A DNA stretch of 64,000 bases from Actinomycetes bacterium (GTDB taxonomy: Bacteria; Actinomycetota; Acidimicrobiia; Acidimicrobiales; JAMCPL01): positions 1 through 64,000 of the forward strand of contig JAJZWU010000007.1 of NCBI GenBank assembly GCA_021846515.1, in the 5' to 3' direction. A program made the position numbers and the translations under genes. Below the pieces are notes generated by a model. It worked only from the letters and a program-made list of their open reading frames with translations. It ran no database searches and was not told the DNA's origin. This document shows, one piece after another, positions 26,764 to 35,042 of the stretch. The stretch's first letter is position 1. Each line of letters begins with the position of its first letter.

Positions 26764-28075
26764 AAGATTGCCGGGAGAACCCTCAAACGATAACGCCGGA
26801 TGGAGTACAGGCAACGACCAAGTACGAACAGAGCGATATGACAACAGCCAGATCATCTCAGATAGTATCGCCAACGATCTCCATAGAACAGTGGTGATAA
26901 GCGCGGAAACCGTAATTACGCCCTACGACATATTAAAGAATCAGGCTATTACTATTCGCGATGGCCTTATAATCTCCATACAGCCAGTCGAAGCCGCACT
27001 CGCAGCTAATGGCCCAGCAGGTAACGCCATAAGGAACTACGACATAATAGTGCCTGGATTTATAGATATACAGGTTAATGGCGTTGGATCGGTAGATGTT
27101 GCCTCAGCATCCTCAGGGCAAATGGAGGAGATAGGCAGAGCCCTGCTCGCCCAGGGGACAACCACATGGTGTCCTACCGTTATCACTGCTCCCCTACCGG
27201 AACTTGAATCCCAGTTGCAAAAGATAAACGACATCGCCCTGCATCCAATAGAAGATCTGCCTCACATAGCTGGAGCACACTTGGAAGGCCCCTTCATTAC
27301 GGTTGCAGGAGCACATCCCACTGAATACATGATTGCAAAGGTCGATCTTGATGTGCTCCGTCGACTTGCCCCTTACCTCACTATAATTACACTTGCTCCC
27401 GAGATTGATGGGGCAATGGACGCAATCAGGTACCTCTCTTCCGAGGGGGTGGTGGTATCTTTGGGCCATTCCAATTGCACAGCCGAGCAGGCACACGACG
27501 CCATAGATCGTGGAGCAGGATTGGTCACCCATCTTGGAAATGCTATGAGTGCAATGCATCACCGAAAGCCTGGGCTGGTCGGCGCTGGATTGGAGGATGG
27601 CAGAGTTAGGGTGTCGCTTATTGCGGATCTAATCCACTCGCACCCTTATTTTTTGGAACTGGCCTTCAAGTCCAAGGGGCCAGACCATATCGCCATCATA
27701 ACTGATAGCGTTGCTGCAGGGTTGGGAGTAATAGGAGCGGCTCCCATAAACAGTTCGCCGTCTGATGATGATGATAATGCTTATATACCACGCACAGCGG
27801 ACGGCCAGCTCGCGGGATCGACAGTTACCATGCCTCAATCGATTGCCAATTTACACAACAGGTGTAGCATTGAGCTAACAAGCTGTATAGAAGCCGCCAC
27901 GGCCTCTCCGGCGCGATTGCTGGGACTTTCTGACCGAGGTCATATTGCCATAGGAAATCAAGCAGACCTTGTTGCATTGCAAAAAGATACTTTTAGTGTG
28001 CAGGCAACATATATCAACGGTACGCTGGCCTACAGTCCGCCCACAGGTCTGTATAATGCTCAAACTGCAGAGTAA
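26756..28075 (+). CDS. nagA: N-acetylglucosamine-6-phosphate deacetylase
   Basis: Amidohydrolase that removes the acetyl group from GlcNAc-6-phosphate in amino-sugar and wall recycling. The start at 26756 (439 residues) overlaps the thioesterase stop; a frame from 26636 adds 40 residues inside that gene. Motifs include IVPGFIDIQVNGVG, TTWCPTVITAP, GAHLEGPFI, LGHSNCTAEQAHDAID with HLGNAMSAMHHRKPG, IITDSVAAG and LAGSTVTMPQSI. About 60 residues precede the catalytic domain. A short Asp/Ser insertion (SSPSDDDDN) lies after the ITDS motif. No nagB is in the window. Confidence 0.92.
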   Translation: MSRRLPGEPSNDNAGWSTGNDQVRTERYDNSQIISDSIANDLHRTVVISAETVITPYDILKNQAITIRDGLIISIQPVEAALAANGPAGNAIRNYDIIVPGFIDIQVNGVGSVDVASASSGQMEEIGRALLAQGTTTWCPTVITAPLPELESQLQKINDIALHPIEDLPHIAGAHLEGPFITVAGAHPTEYMIAKVDLDVLRRLAPYLTIITLAPEIDGAMDAIRYLSSEGVVVSLGHSNCTAEQAHDAIDRGAGLVTHLGNAMSAMHHRKPGLVGAGLEDGRVRVSLIADLIHSHPYFLELAFKSKGPDHIAIITDSVAAGLGVIGAAPINSSPSDDDDNAYIPRTADGQLAGSTVTMPQSIANLHNRCSIELTSCIEAATASPARLLGLSDRGHIAIGNQADLVALQKDTFSVQATYINGTLAYSPPTGLYNAQTAE

Positions 28076-28179
28076 TGCTATATGAGCCCCATATGCCGCG
28101 GGATCCAGCTACCGCACGGGATACTGACCGTCATATTGCCGGGTGACTCTATAGTGTCCAAGCTGTAATGTAACAGCAG

Positions 28180-30228
28180 ATGACAATCTACTACACTAGT
28201 AGCATGCAACAGGAAACTCATAACGCTCAACAAGGATCCAGTAAAACAACAGTAGATACAGACATAGAAGACCTATGTGTAGCGGTCATAAGGGGCCTTG
28301 CAATGGATATGCCCCAGCGTGCAAACTCCGGTCACCCCGGTACAGCAATGGCGCTTGCCCCGCTTGCTCATGTCTTGTTCTCACGCATAATGACTCACGA
28401 TCCATCAGATCCTCAATGGCCGGATAGGGATAGGTTCGTTCTGTCCTGTGGACACGCTTCGGTATTGCTCTACAGCATGCTCTACCTGACAGGCTATGGG
28501 CTTACGATAGATGATCTCAAAAGCTTCCGCCAATTGGGGAGTATTACTCCGGGCCATCCCGAAGTCGGGCTCACTCCAGGGGTCGAGATCACTACAGGTC
28601 CGCTGGGACAGGGGTTGGCTACATCGGTAGGAATGGCAGTTGCAGAGCGATTCTTGAGATCAAAGGTAGGATCAGAGTTGGTAGACCATCATACATATGT
28701 GATCTGTTCTGATGGTGACCTCATGGAGGGGATCAGTCACGAAGCAGCTTCATTTGCCGGTCATCAGAGACTCGGAAGGCTTGTATGCATATACGACGAC
28801 AATCATATAACTATCGACGGATCTACCGATCTGGCCTACAGCGATAACGTGGCAGGACGCTTTGAATCATACGGCTGGCATGTAATGCCCATCGGCGAAG
28901 TGGCTGAAGACCGTAGAGTTCTACAATCTGCAATCGAAACGGCAAAAAATGACGAGAGGCCATCTATGATCATTCTACGCAGCCATATTGGATGGCCATC
29001 GCCACACAAACACGATACATCTGCAGCACACGGCGAGCCATTGGGTGTAGACGAAGTCAGAGAGACCAAAGAAATACTCAGACTACCTGAAGATCAGGAA
29101 ATGTACGTACCGGAGTCTGTCCTGGACTTCTACCGGAAAGCAGTTGCACCAAAATCCGCTGTCCGCCAAAGCTGGGAATCCAGATTGAAGTCGGCTCCTC
29201 AAGAAACAGCAGAACTGTGGAAATCATTGCACAATCCTCCTCCAAGGTCATGGCAACAGTCATTACCAATCTTCGCTACCGGTACCGCTGTAGCAACCAG
29301 GGCTGGGTTAAAAAAGTGCATCGGGTCCACAAAACAATACCTGCCAGGGCTACTTGCCGGATCTGCCGATCTTACCGGCAACACGGGAGTTGAATTGGAA
29401 GACGCTTCGCAACTATCAGCCGACTATCCTGCAGGCACTCAAGTGCACTTCGGTATCAGGGAACATGCAATGGCAGCCACCATGCTCGGAGCATCTCGCC
29501 ACGGTGGCATACTGCCGGTAGGAGGAACTTTTTTTGTATTCAGTGACTACATGAAGCCATCAGTTAGACTGGCTGCGCTCACCCACAGCCATGTAATCTA
29601 TTCCTGGACTCACGATTCTATCGGACTGGGAGAAGATGGACCCACGCATCAACCTATAGAACATCTAATGGCTATGCGTGCTATGCCGGGTATCGTGATC
29701 ATCCGTCCGGCAGATGCAAACGAATGCTCCCAAGCCTGGCGTATCGCAGTAGAGCATGACGGCCCAGTCGGGCTGGTACTTTCACGACAACCCCTGGAGG
29801 TACTACCCGGCACTTCTGACCCGCTGGAAAATAGAACCCTGGAAAACGAAGGCGTAGCCAGAGGAGCTTATGTACTGGCCGAATCGGAAGAAACTCCCGA
29901 CATTGTACTGACAGCAAGTGGCAGTGAAGTAGCCCTATGCCTACAAGCCAGAGAGGTTTTGAAAAATAGTGGGCGAAACGCAAGGGTAGTTTCATTCCCC
30001 TCCTGGGAGATCTTTGAAAAACAGGACGAAGACTATAAAAAACATATATTTCCACCCGGAGTCCCAACTCTTGCAGTTGAAGCCGGAAGCAAACTGGGTT
30101 GGGACCGTTATGCCACCAAAGTAATCGGCATGGAATCTTTTGGTGCATCTGCACCCGGTGCACAGGTAATGGAAAAATTTGGCTTTACGGTAGAAAATGT
30201 CAGCGCAGAGGCACTTACATTACTGTAG
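28180..30228 (+). CDS. tkt: Transketolase
   Basis: 682 residues. Thiamine-diphosphate enzyme that moves two-carbon units between sugar phosphates. The N-terminus has RANSGHPGTAMALAPLAHVLF. The cofactor-binding segment CSDGDLMEGISHEAAS is intact, and FGIREHAMAATMLG and WTHDSIGLGEDGPTHQPIEH form the pyrimidine-binding domain. About 20 residues precede the fold, so later Met codons are possible starts. It begins the pentose phosphate group tkt-tal-gnd-zwf-pgl, all on the plus strand with short gaps. A 186-nt gap separates it from tal, where I see no gene. Confidence 0.97.
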   Translation: MTIYYTSSMQQETHNAQQGSSKTTVDTDIEDLCVAVIRGLAMDMPQRANSGHPGTAMALAPLAHVLFSRIMTHDPSDPQWPDRDRFVLSCGHASVLLYSMLYLTGYGLTIDDLKSFRQLGSITPGHPEVGLTPGVEITTGPLGQGLATSVGMAVAERFLRSKVGSELVDHHTYVICSDGDLMEGISHEAASFAGHQRLGRLVCIYDDNHITIDGSTDLAYSDNVAGRFESYGWHVMPIGEVAEDRRVLQSAIETAKNDERPSMIILRSHIGWPSPHKHDTSAAHGEPLGVDEVRETKEILRLPEDQEMYVPESVLDFYRKAVAPKSAVRQSWESRLKSAPQETAELWKSLHNPPPRSWQQSLPIFATGTAVATRAGLKKCIGSTKQYLPGLLAGSADLTGNTGVELEDASQLSADYPAGTQVHFGIREHAMAATMLGASRHGGILPVGGTFFVFSDYMKPSVRLAALTHSHVIYSWTHDSIGLGEDGPTHQPIEHLMAMRAMPGIVIIRPADANECSQAWRIAVEHDGPVGLVLSRQPLEVLPGTSDPLENRTLENEGVARGAYVLAESEETPDIVLTASGSEVALCLQAREVLKNSGRNARVVSFPSWEIFEKQDEDYKKHIFPPGVPTLAVEAGSKLGWDRYATKVIGMESFGASAPGAQVMEKFGFTVENVSAEALTLL

Positions 30229-30414
30229 CTCGTTTCATCCCATGCGCCATCGCCAGCAGCACTTACTCCTCCTATGGCCGCACGTCTCCCTATACCTCCC
30301 GTCTCCACCATCGACGGCAGGACTTATGAACCCCACATATAGCTATTGCCGCAGTTGTGAACCAATTCGCTTCGCGTCTTCAATGGCCATTACACGTGAT
30401 AGATTGTAAATGAT

Positions 30415-31578
30415 ATGAAATCAAAACCATACACCACACTCCAAAAATTACACAATGACTGCGGCCAAAGTCCTTGGTTGGACAATCTCAGGCGTGACTA
30501 CATACGTAAAGGTCACCTGGAAGAGCTCATAGATCAAGGCATAAGAGGTGTAACGTCGAATCCGTCCATCTTTGCCAAAGCGATAGAGGATCATCCAGAT
30601 TACGATGAGCAGTTCATGGATCTACTCCCATCGCACAATGTGAAGGAGGCGACATGGGAACTCATATTGACAGATATCAGTGAAGCAGTCAATACCTTTG
30701 CACCACTATTTATCTCTTCTAATGGCGAAGATGGCTTTGTGTCGGTAGAGGTAGACCCCTCTCTGGCGTTTGATTCGTACGGCACACTAAAGGCTGCGAT
30801 AGAGATCCATGAACGCATAAACACTCGCAACCTGCTGGTAAAAATACCCGCAACCGAGGAAGGCCTGGTAGCTATCCAATCTGCCATTACACTGGGACTT
30901 AATATCAACGTAACACTGATATTCGGGATCAAGCGGTATGCCCAGGTAATAGATGCATACATAAGTGGTATAGAGGAGCTTATAAAACGTAATCCGGCAA
31001 GGGTTCCGAGAGTGAGGTCGGTAGCATCTTTCTTTGTAAGTAGAATCGATACCGAGGTAGATAATAGGCTTGATGAATTGGCAAAACAGGCCAAGAAGGA
31101 TACCGGCAACAAAGGGTTGCTGAAAGAGATCGAGCACCTGAGAGGCAAGGTGGCGATATCGCAGGCCAGCCAGGCATACCATCTATTCCAAGACAAATTC
31201 AAGTGTGAAAAGTTCTACGAATTAGAAAAACACGGAGCAAAACCACAACGGCCATTATGGGCATCTACCTCCACAAAGAACCCCAAATATCCTGACCTTT
31301 TATACGTAGACAACCTTATTGCAGAATCAACAGTGAACACCATGCCAGATGCAACAATAGATGCATTTCTTGATCACGGTACGCCAGAAACTACTATAAG
31401 CAACCTGACCGCTTACGACGATGAATTGAACGCCAGGTTGGCTGATGTTGGGATAAACATGGATGACGTTGCCACTACTTTGGAATCCGAGGGAATCGAG
31501 AGTTTCAGCCAGTCATTTAATGAGCTTATAGCCACACTTGAGCGAAAAGCAATTAGCATCAAACGTAGTACAAGCTAA
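30415..31578 (+). CDS. tal: Transaldolase
   Basis: 387 residues, the length of the longer actinobacterial and cyanobacterial type. It transfers a dihydroxyacetone unit between sugar phosphates. The Schiff-base lysine is K143 in LLVKIPATEEG. GIRGVTSNPSIFAKAI and ASFFVSRIDTEVD are typical, and the end of the barrel has RPLWASTSTKNP. A TAGATT hexamer lies 9 nt before the ATG and no clear ribosome binding site is present. It sits between tkt and gnd in the pentose phosphate group. Confidence 0.96.
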   Translation: MKSKPYTTLQKLHNDCGQSPWLDNLRRDYIRKGHLEELIDQGIRGVTSNPSIFAKAIEDHPDYDEQFMDLLPSHNVKEATWELILTDISEAVNTFAPLFISSNGEDGFVSVEVDPSLAFDSYGTLKAAIEIHERINTRNLLVKIPATEEGLVAIQSAITLGLNINVTLIFGIKRYAQVIDAYISGIEELIKRNPARVPRVRSVASFFVSRIDTEVDNRLDELAKQAKKDTGNKGLLKEIEHLRGKVAISQASQAYHLFQDKFKCEKFYELEKHGAKPQRPLWASTSTKNPKYPDLLYVDNLIAESTVNTMPDATIDAFLDHGTPETTISNLTAYDDELNARLADVGINMDDVATTLESEGIESFSQSFNELIATLERKAISIKRSTS

Positions 31579-31638
31579 TCTCCCACAAGTAACTGATGCA
31601 CAATACTCAAGCATAACACTCGAGTCAGTAAAGAGATT

Positions 31639-31655
31639 TTATCGATATACGATAA
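31639..31655. promoter_or_regulatory. Palindrome upstream of gnd, possible operator
   Basis: TTATCG, a 5-nt ATATA centre and CGATAA form a 17-bp palindrome in the 132-nt gap before gnd. It stands close to a likely -10 region (TACAGT at about 31663). This is the arrangement expected of a repressor site, but no regulator can be named, and no second copy was noticed elsewhere in the window. Confidence 0.5.
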
Positions 31656-31710
31656 GCTACGGTACAGTATAGGCAGCCGGTAGGCAGTCACAGCAGAAAG
31701 GAAAAGTAAT

Positions 31711-32613
31711 ATGCAACTTGGAATGATTGGACTTGGAAAGATGGGCGCAAACATGGCTACTCGCCTTATACGCGATGGTCATAAAGTTGCGGGATACGAC
31801 CCGGAAGAAGATGCCCGTGCCGCTGCATCAGCAAATGGCGTTCTTCCTGCCGCTTCACTGGAAGAGTTTGTGAAATTGTTGAATGCTCCAAGAGTGGTGT
31901 GGGTGATGGTACCCGCAGGGCAGCCTACTGTATCTACCATAAATAACCTTTCCAAATTACTTTCAGATGGAGACATAGTCATTGATGGGGGAAACTCAAA
32001 CTACAAAGAGGCCGCTGATATTGCCAAGCACCTCGATGAATTGGGCATTGGTTTTATCGATGCGGGCACTTCCGGCGGTATATGGGGGCTGGAAGAAGGA
32101 TATTGCCTTATGGTAGGCGGTGAGCCAAAGCATGTCTCCGCTTGTGAGCCAATCTTCACCTCCCTCGCCCCTGAGGGAGGATATGCACATGTGGGCCCGG
32201 CAGGCGCAGGTCACTTTGTCAAGATGGTCCACAATGGCATAGAGTACGGCATTATGCAGGCATACGCAGAAGGCTTTGCCATCATGAAGTCTGCAGATGA
32301 GTTTTCGCTGGACATGCACCAGATTGCGTCTATATGGAGATACGGTTCGGTGGTGCGTTCATGGTTGCTGGACCTGACCGAGCGCGCATTGCGGCCTGAG
32401 TATCATATTGAAGAGATTGAGGGATATGTAGTCGATTCGGGTGAAGGCCGTTGGACACTTGAAGAAGCAATATCCAGAGGAGTGCCTGCGCCAGCAATGG
32501 CTGTTTCTCTATTTAATCGTTTTTCATCACGTGATCCAGATTCGTTCTCAAATAAGTTACTGGCAGCCCTGCGGAACCAATTTGGTGGCCATGCCATAAA
32601 AAAGGAAGACTAG
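31711..32613 (+). CDS. gnd: 6-phosphogluconate dehydrogenase, short decarboxylating type
   Basis: 300 residues, the shorter YqeC/GndA-like form. It oxidises and decarboxylates 6-phosphogluconate to ribulose 5-phosphate. The N-terminal nucleotide-binding motif is MIGLGKMGANMA. IDGGNSNYKEAADI, DAGTSGGIWGLEEGY and GAGHFVKMVHNGIEYG carry the substrate and catalytic residues, including Lys in HFVKMVHN. A good AAAGGAAA ribosome binding site precedes the ATG. The cofactor preference (NAD or NADP) cannot be decided by eye. A palindrome and a likely promoter lie upstream, so it may start its own transcript with zwf and pgl. Confidence 0.96.
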   Translation: MQLGMIGLGKMGANMATRLIRDGHKVAGYDPEEDARAAASANGVLPAASLEEFVKLLNAPRVVWVMVPAGQPTVSTINNLSKLLSDGDIVIDGGNSNYKEAADIAKHLDELGIGFIDAGTSGGIWGLEEGYCLMVGGEPKHVSACEPIFTSLAPEGGYAHVGPAGAGHFVKMVHNGIEYGIMQAYAEGFAIMKSADEFSLDMHQIASIWRYGSVVRSWLLDLTERALRPEYHIEEIEGYVVDSGEGRWTLEEAISRGVPAPAMAVSLFNRFSSRDPDSFSNKLLAALRNQFGGHAIKKED

Positions 32614-32718
32614 TGCGTTGTCTTGCAAATAATGATTCCCTCCTCTTTGAAAGTTCATTGCTCCCCAAGCAACACAGAACAACACAGATTGAGCGAAAAA
32701 TTGGAAGGTGAGTGAATA

Positions 32719-34215
32719 ATGGCAAAATCCTACGAATACACGCTTAGCAAACCGGATCCCCAGATACTGGTAATATTCGGTGCATCAGGCGATCTGTCTC
32801 ATAAAAAGCTGATGCCGGCGCTGGCAGCCCTGTCGGGTCGCAATGCACTACCTGACCAGTTTACAGTCGTGGGAGTAGCGCTTGATCATATGCAGAGCAG
32901 TGATTTTGCCCAGATGGCTCTTGGAACAGTAGATGATCCTTCACCTTCGTGGAAAGAACTCACAAAGGAGTTCCATTACATAGAGGGTAATTATTCTGAC
33001 GATACTACCTTCCAGCAACTAAGCGTTCTCCTAGATGAAATCGATAAACGTAACGGTACGCTGGGTAACAGGATATATTATTTAGCCACCATCCCGGAGT
33101 TGTTCGCCGTTGTGGCGGAAGGACTAAAAAAGGCCGGATGTGTACAGCTTCCTGGAACTTCACCGTTTACCAGAATAGTCATAGAGAAGCCATTCGGTAT
33201 AGATCTTGCAAGCGCAATAGAGCTCAACCAGCACCTGCATAGTTGCTTCGACGAATCACAGATATTCAGAATAGACCATTATTTGGGTAAGGAGACAGTA
33301 CAAAATGTACTGGCACTTCGCTTTGCCAACGCCATCTTCGAGCCGGTATGGAACAGGCGGTACATGTCATGTGTGCAGATTACCGTAGCGGAGAGCATTG
33401 GTATAGAACATAGGGGAGCATACTACGATAAGGCAGGAGCGTTACGCGATATAGTGCAGAATCATCTTATGCAGGTAGTAGCTCTCACTCTGATGGAACC
33501 GCCAACAACAATCAGCGCTCAAGATGTACCGCCTGTAAAGGTCAAGCTACTCAAATCAATCGAGATAGTCAACTCTGATCATGCTGCAAGAAGGGCTGTA
33601 CGCGGTCAGTACGGTAAGGGCGTCATAGACGCACAGAGTGTGCTGGCATACAGAGAGGAGGATGGAATACCGGAAGACTCCGACACTGAGACATTTGTAG
33701 CTATGAAACTGGAGGTAGACAACTGGCGATGGGCAGGAATGCCTGTATTCATACGGACGGGGAAACGCTTACCGGAACGTGTAACCGAAGTCGTTTTGGA
33801 GTTCAAAGGTGTACCGCACCTTGCCTTTAAGTCACGCCAAGCAAGATTGCTTGAACCAAACCGCCTGGTAATGCGCATACAGCCAGATGAGGGTATCACG
33901 TTACGATTTGGTGCAAAGGCTCCCGGTGAATCTTTTGACTTGCGCTCTGTATCTATGGACTTTTCCTATCAAGACACCTTCAAGCAGGCACCGCCTGATG
34001 CATATGAACGACTTATCCACGATGCCATGATAGGTGACCATATGCTCTTTTTGCGATCAGACGAAGTAGAGCAGGCTTGGAAAATAGTGGATCCTTTCCT
34101 TGAAGCATTCAGGAATTCAGATGTACCACTATCCACATATCGTTCCGGATCGTGGGGGCCACATGATGCAGACATACTACTGGCCAGAGAGGGTCACGAG
34201 TGGGCCAACCCCTGA
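32719..34215 (+). CDS. zwf: Glucose-6-phosphate 1-dehydrogenase
   Basis: 498 residues, normal length. It oxidises glucose 6-phosphate to 6-phosphogluconolactone with NAD(P). The nucleotide-binding motif GASGDLSHKKLMPAL is at residues 21-35, and the active-site motif RIDHYLGKE at 184-192 has the conserved His187 and Lys191. A GGAAGGTGAG ribosome binding site lies before the ATG. The stop overlaps the GTG start of pgl by 16 nt, so the product lactone is probably handed to a coupled lactonase. Confidence 0.97.
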   Translation: MAKSYEYTLSKPDPQILVIFGASGDLSHKKLMPALAALSGRNALPDQFTVVGVALDHMQSSDFAQMALGTVDDPSPSWKELTKEFHYIEGNYSDDTTFQQLSVLLDEIDKRNGTLGNRIYYLATIPELFAVVAEGLKKAGCVQLPGTSPFTRIVIEKPFGIDLASAIELNQHLHSCFDESQIFRIDHYLGKETVQNVLALRFANAIFEPVWNRRYMSCVQITVAESIGIEHRGAYYDKAGALRDIVQNHLMQVVALTLMEPPTTISAQDVPPVKVKLLKSIEIVNSDHAARRAVRGQYGKGVIDAQSVLAYREEDGIPEDSDTETFVAMKLEVDNWRWAGMPVFIRTGKRLPERVTEVVLEFKGVPHLAFKSRQARLLEPNRLVMRIQPDEGITLRFGAKAPGESFDLRSVSMDFSYQDTFKQAPPDAYERLIHDAMIGDHMLFLRSDEVEQAWKIVDPFLEAFRNSDVPLSTYRSGSWGPHDADILLAREGHEWANP

Positions 34216-35033
34216 GCACCACCGTACCTGATCTACCTGGGCTGATTGCCAAAGGCAAAATGCCAAATGGTGAAATGGTCGTAGTAGAAGATGTTGCCTC
34301 GGCTTGGTGTCACGTAGTGCATTCTACCCTGTCTGAATACTCTCAGCATGAAGTCTCTCAAGAAAAACCGTTTACTCTAGCCCTATCGGGAGGGCCGACT
34401 GCACGGAAATGCTATGAGACCTTGGCGGATACGTTATCCTCTCCTCCCTCTCCCCATTCCCCGCTCTCACCCGCCTTGCCTTCTTCCTCTCCTGCCAAAT
34501 ACCCATTTTCCCACCCTTTCTCGCTCTTCAACGATATATCGTGGAACAATGTTCACATACTGGTAGGAGATGAGCGCTGTGTACCTATAGATCACCCTGA
34601 CTCCAACAGCGGTATGATAAAGGAGGTGTTGATAAGCAATATACATGATATAGGAGCGTTTTATCCTATGGACTGCAAGGCCGGTCCCTCCACATACAGT
34701 GACATTGTTTCACGTTATATACCACTTGACTTGGTACACCTGGGAATGGGGATTGACGGACATAGCGCTTCACTCTTTCCCGGTAGTACTTTATTGGATG
34801 AGCAATCCTCACTGGTTGCCTACTCGCGTGATCCACAACAGATGAACGCGCATGATAGGATGACTCTCCTATTGCCAGCAATCAACTCTTCCAGACAGGT
34901 CATATTCACAGTATCCGGTAGTGAGAAGCTGGAGGCCATGGCAAAAGCAATGCAGGGCATTGACATGCCTGCACTACATATCAATGCAGGTAATGTTCTG
35001 TGGATTGTGGACGAAGCAGCTAACCCGCGGTAG
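34200..35033 (+). CDS. pgl: 6-phosphogluconolactonase with Ser/Pro-rich insertion
   Basis: 277 residues from a GTG at 34200 with GAGAGGG upstream. The family motifs FTLALSGGPTARKCYE, VGDERCVPIDHPDSNSG and LGMGIDGHSASLFPGS are intact. Residues about 80-107 are a low-complexity insertion of Ser, Pro and Ala, encoded by a nearly pure pyrimidine tract (34436-34530) that the family normally lacks. It hydrolyses the product of zwf, which it overlaps. Its stop codon TAG forms part of a possible -10 box for fbiC. Confidence 0.93.
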   Translation: MGQPLSTTVPDLPGLIAKGKMPNGEMVVVEDVASAWCHVVHSTLSEYSQHEVSQEKPFTLALSGGPTARKCYETLADTLSSPPSPHSPLSPALPSSSPAKYPFSHPFSLFNDISWNNVHILVGDERCVPIDHPDSNSGMIKEVLISNIHDIGAFYPMDCKAGPSTYSDIVSRYIPLDLVHLGMGIDGHSASLFPGSTLLDEQSSLVAYSRDPQQMNAHDRMTLLLPAINSSRQVIFTVSGSEKLEAMAKAMQGIDMPALHINAGNVLWIVDEAANPR

Positions 35034-35036
35034 TAT
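35031..35036 (+). promoter_or_regulatory. Possible -10 box of a leaderless fbiC transcript
   Basis: TAGTAT overlaps the pgl stop codon and ends 6 nt before the fbiC ATG. A TGGACG hexamer about 17 nt further upstream could be the -35 box. No ribosome binding site lies between. The same arrangement recurs before several other genes of this window. Confidence 0.4.
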
Positions 35037-35042
35037 TTTAGA

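Noticed and set aside
30229-30414. Small reading frames between tkt and tal
   Set aside because: They overlap tkt in another frame, are His/Pro/Ser-rich without pattern, and have no ribosome binding site.
34436-34530. Polypyrimidine tract in pgl as an assembly error
   Set aside because: The frame stays open and the conserved motifs on both sides are intact, so a natural in-frame insertion is more likely.
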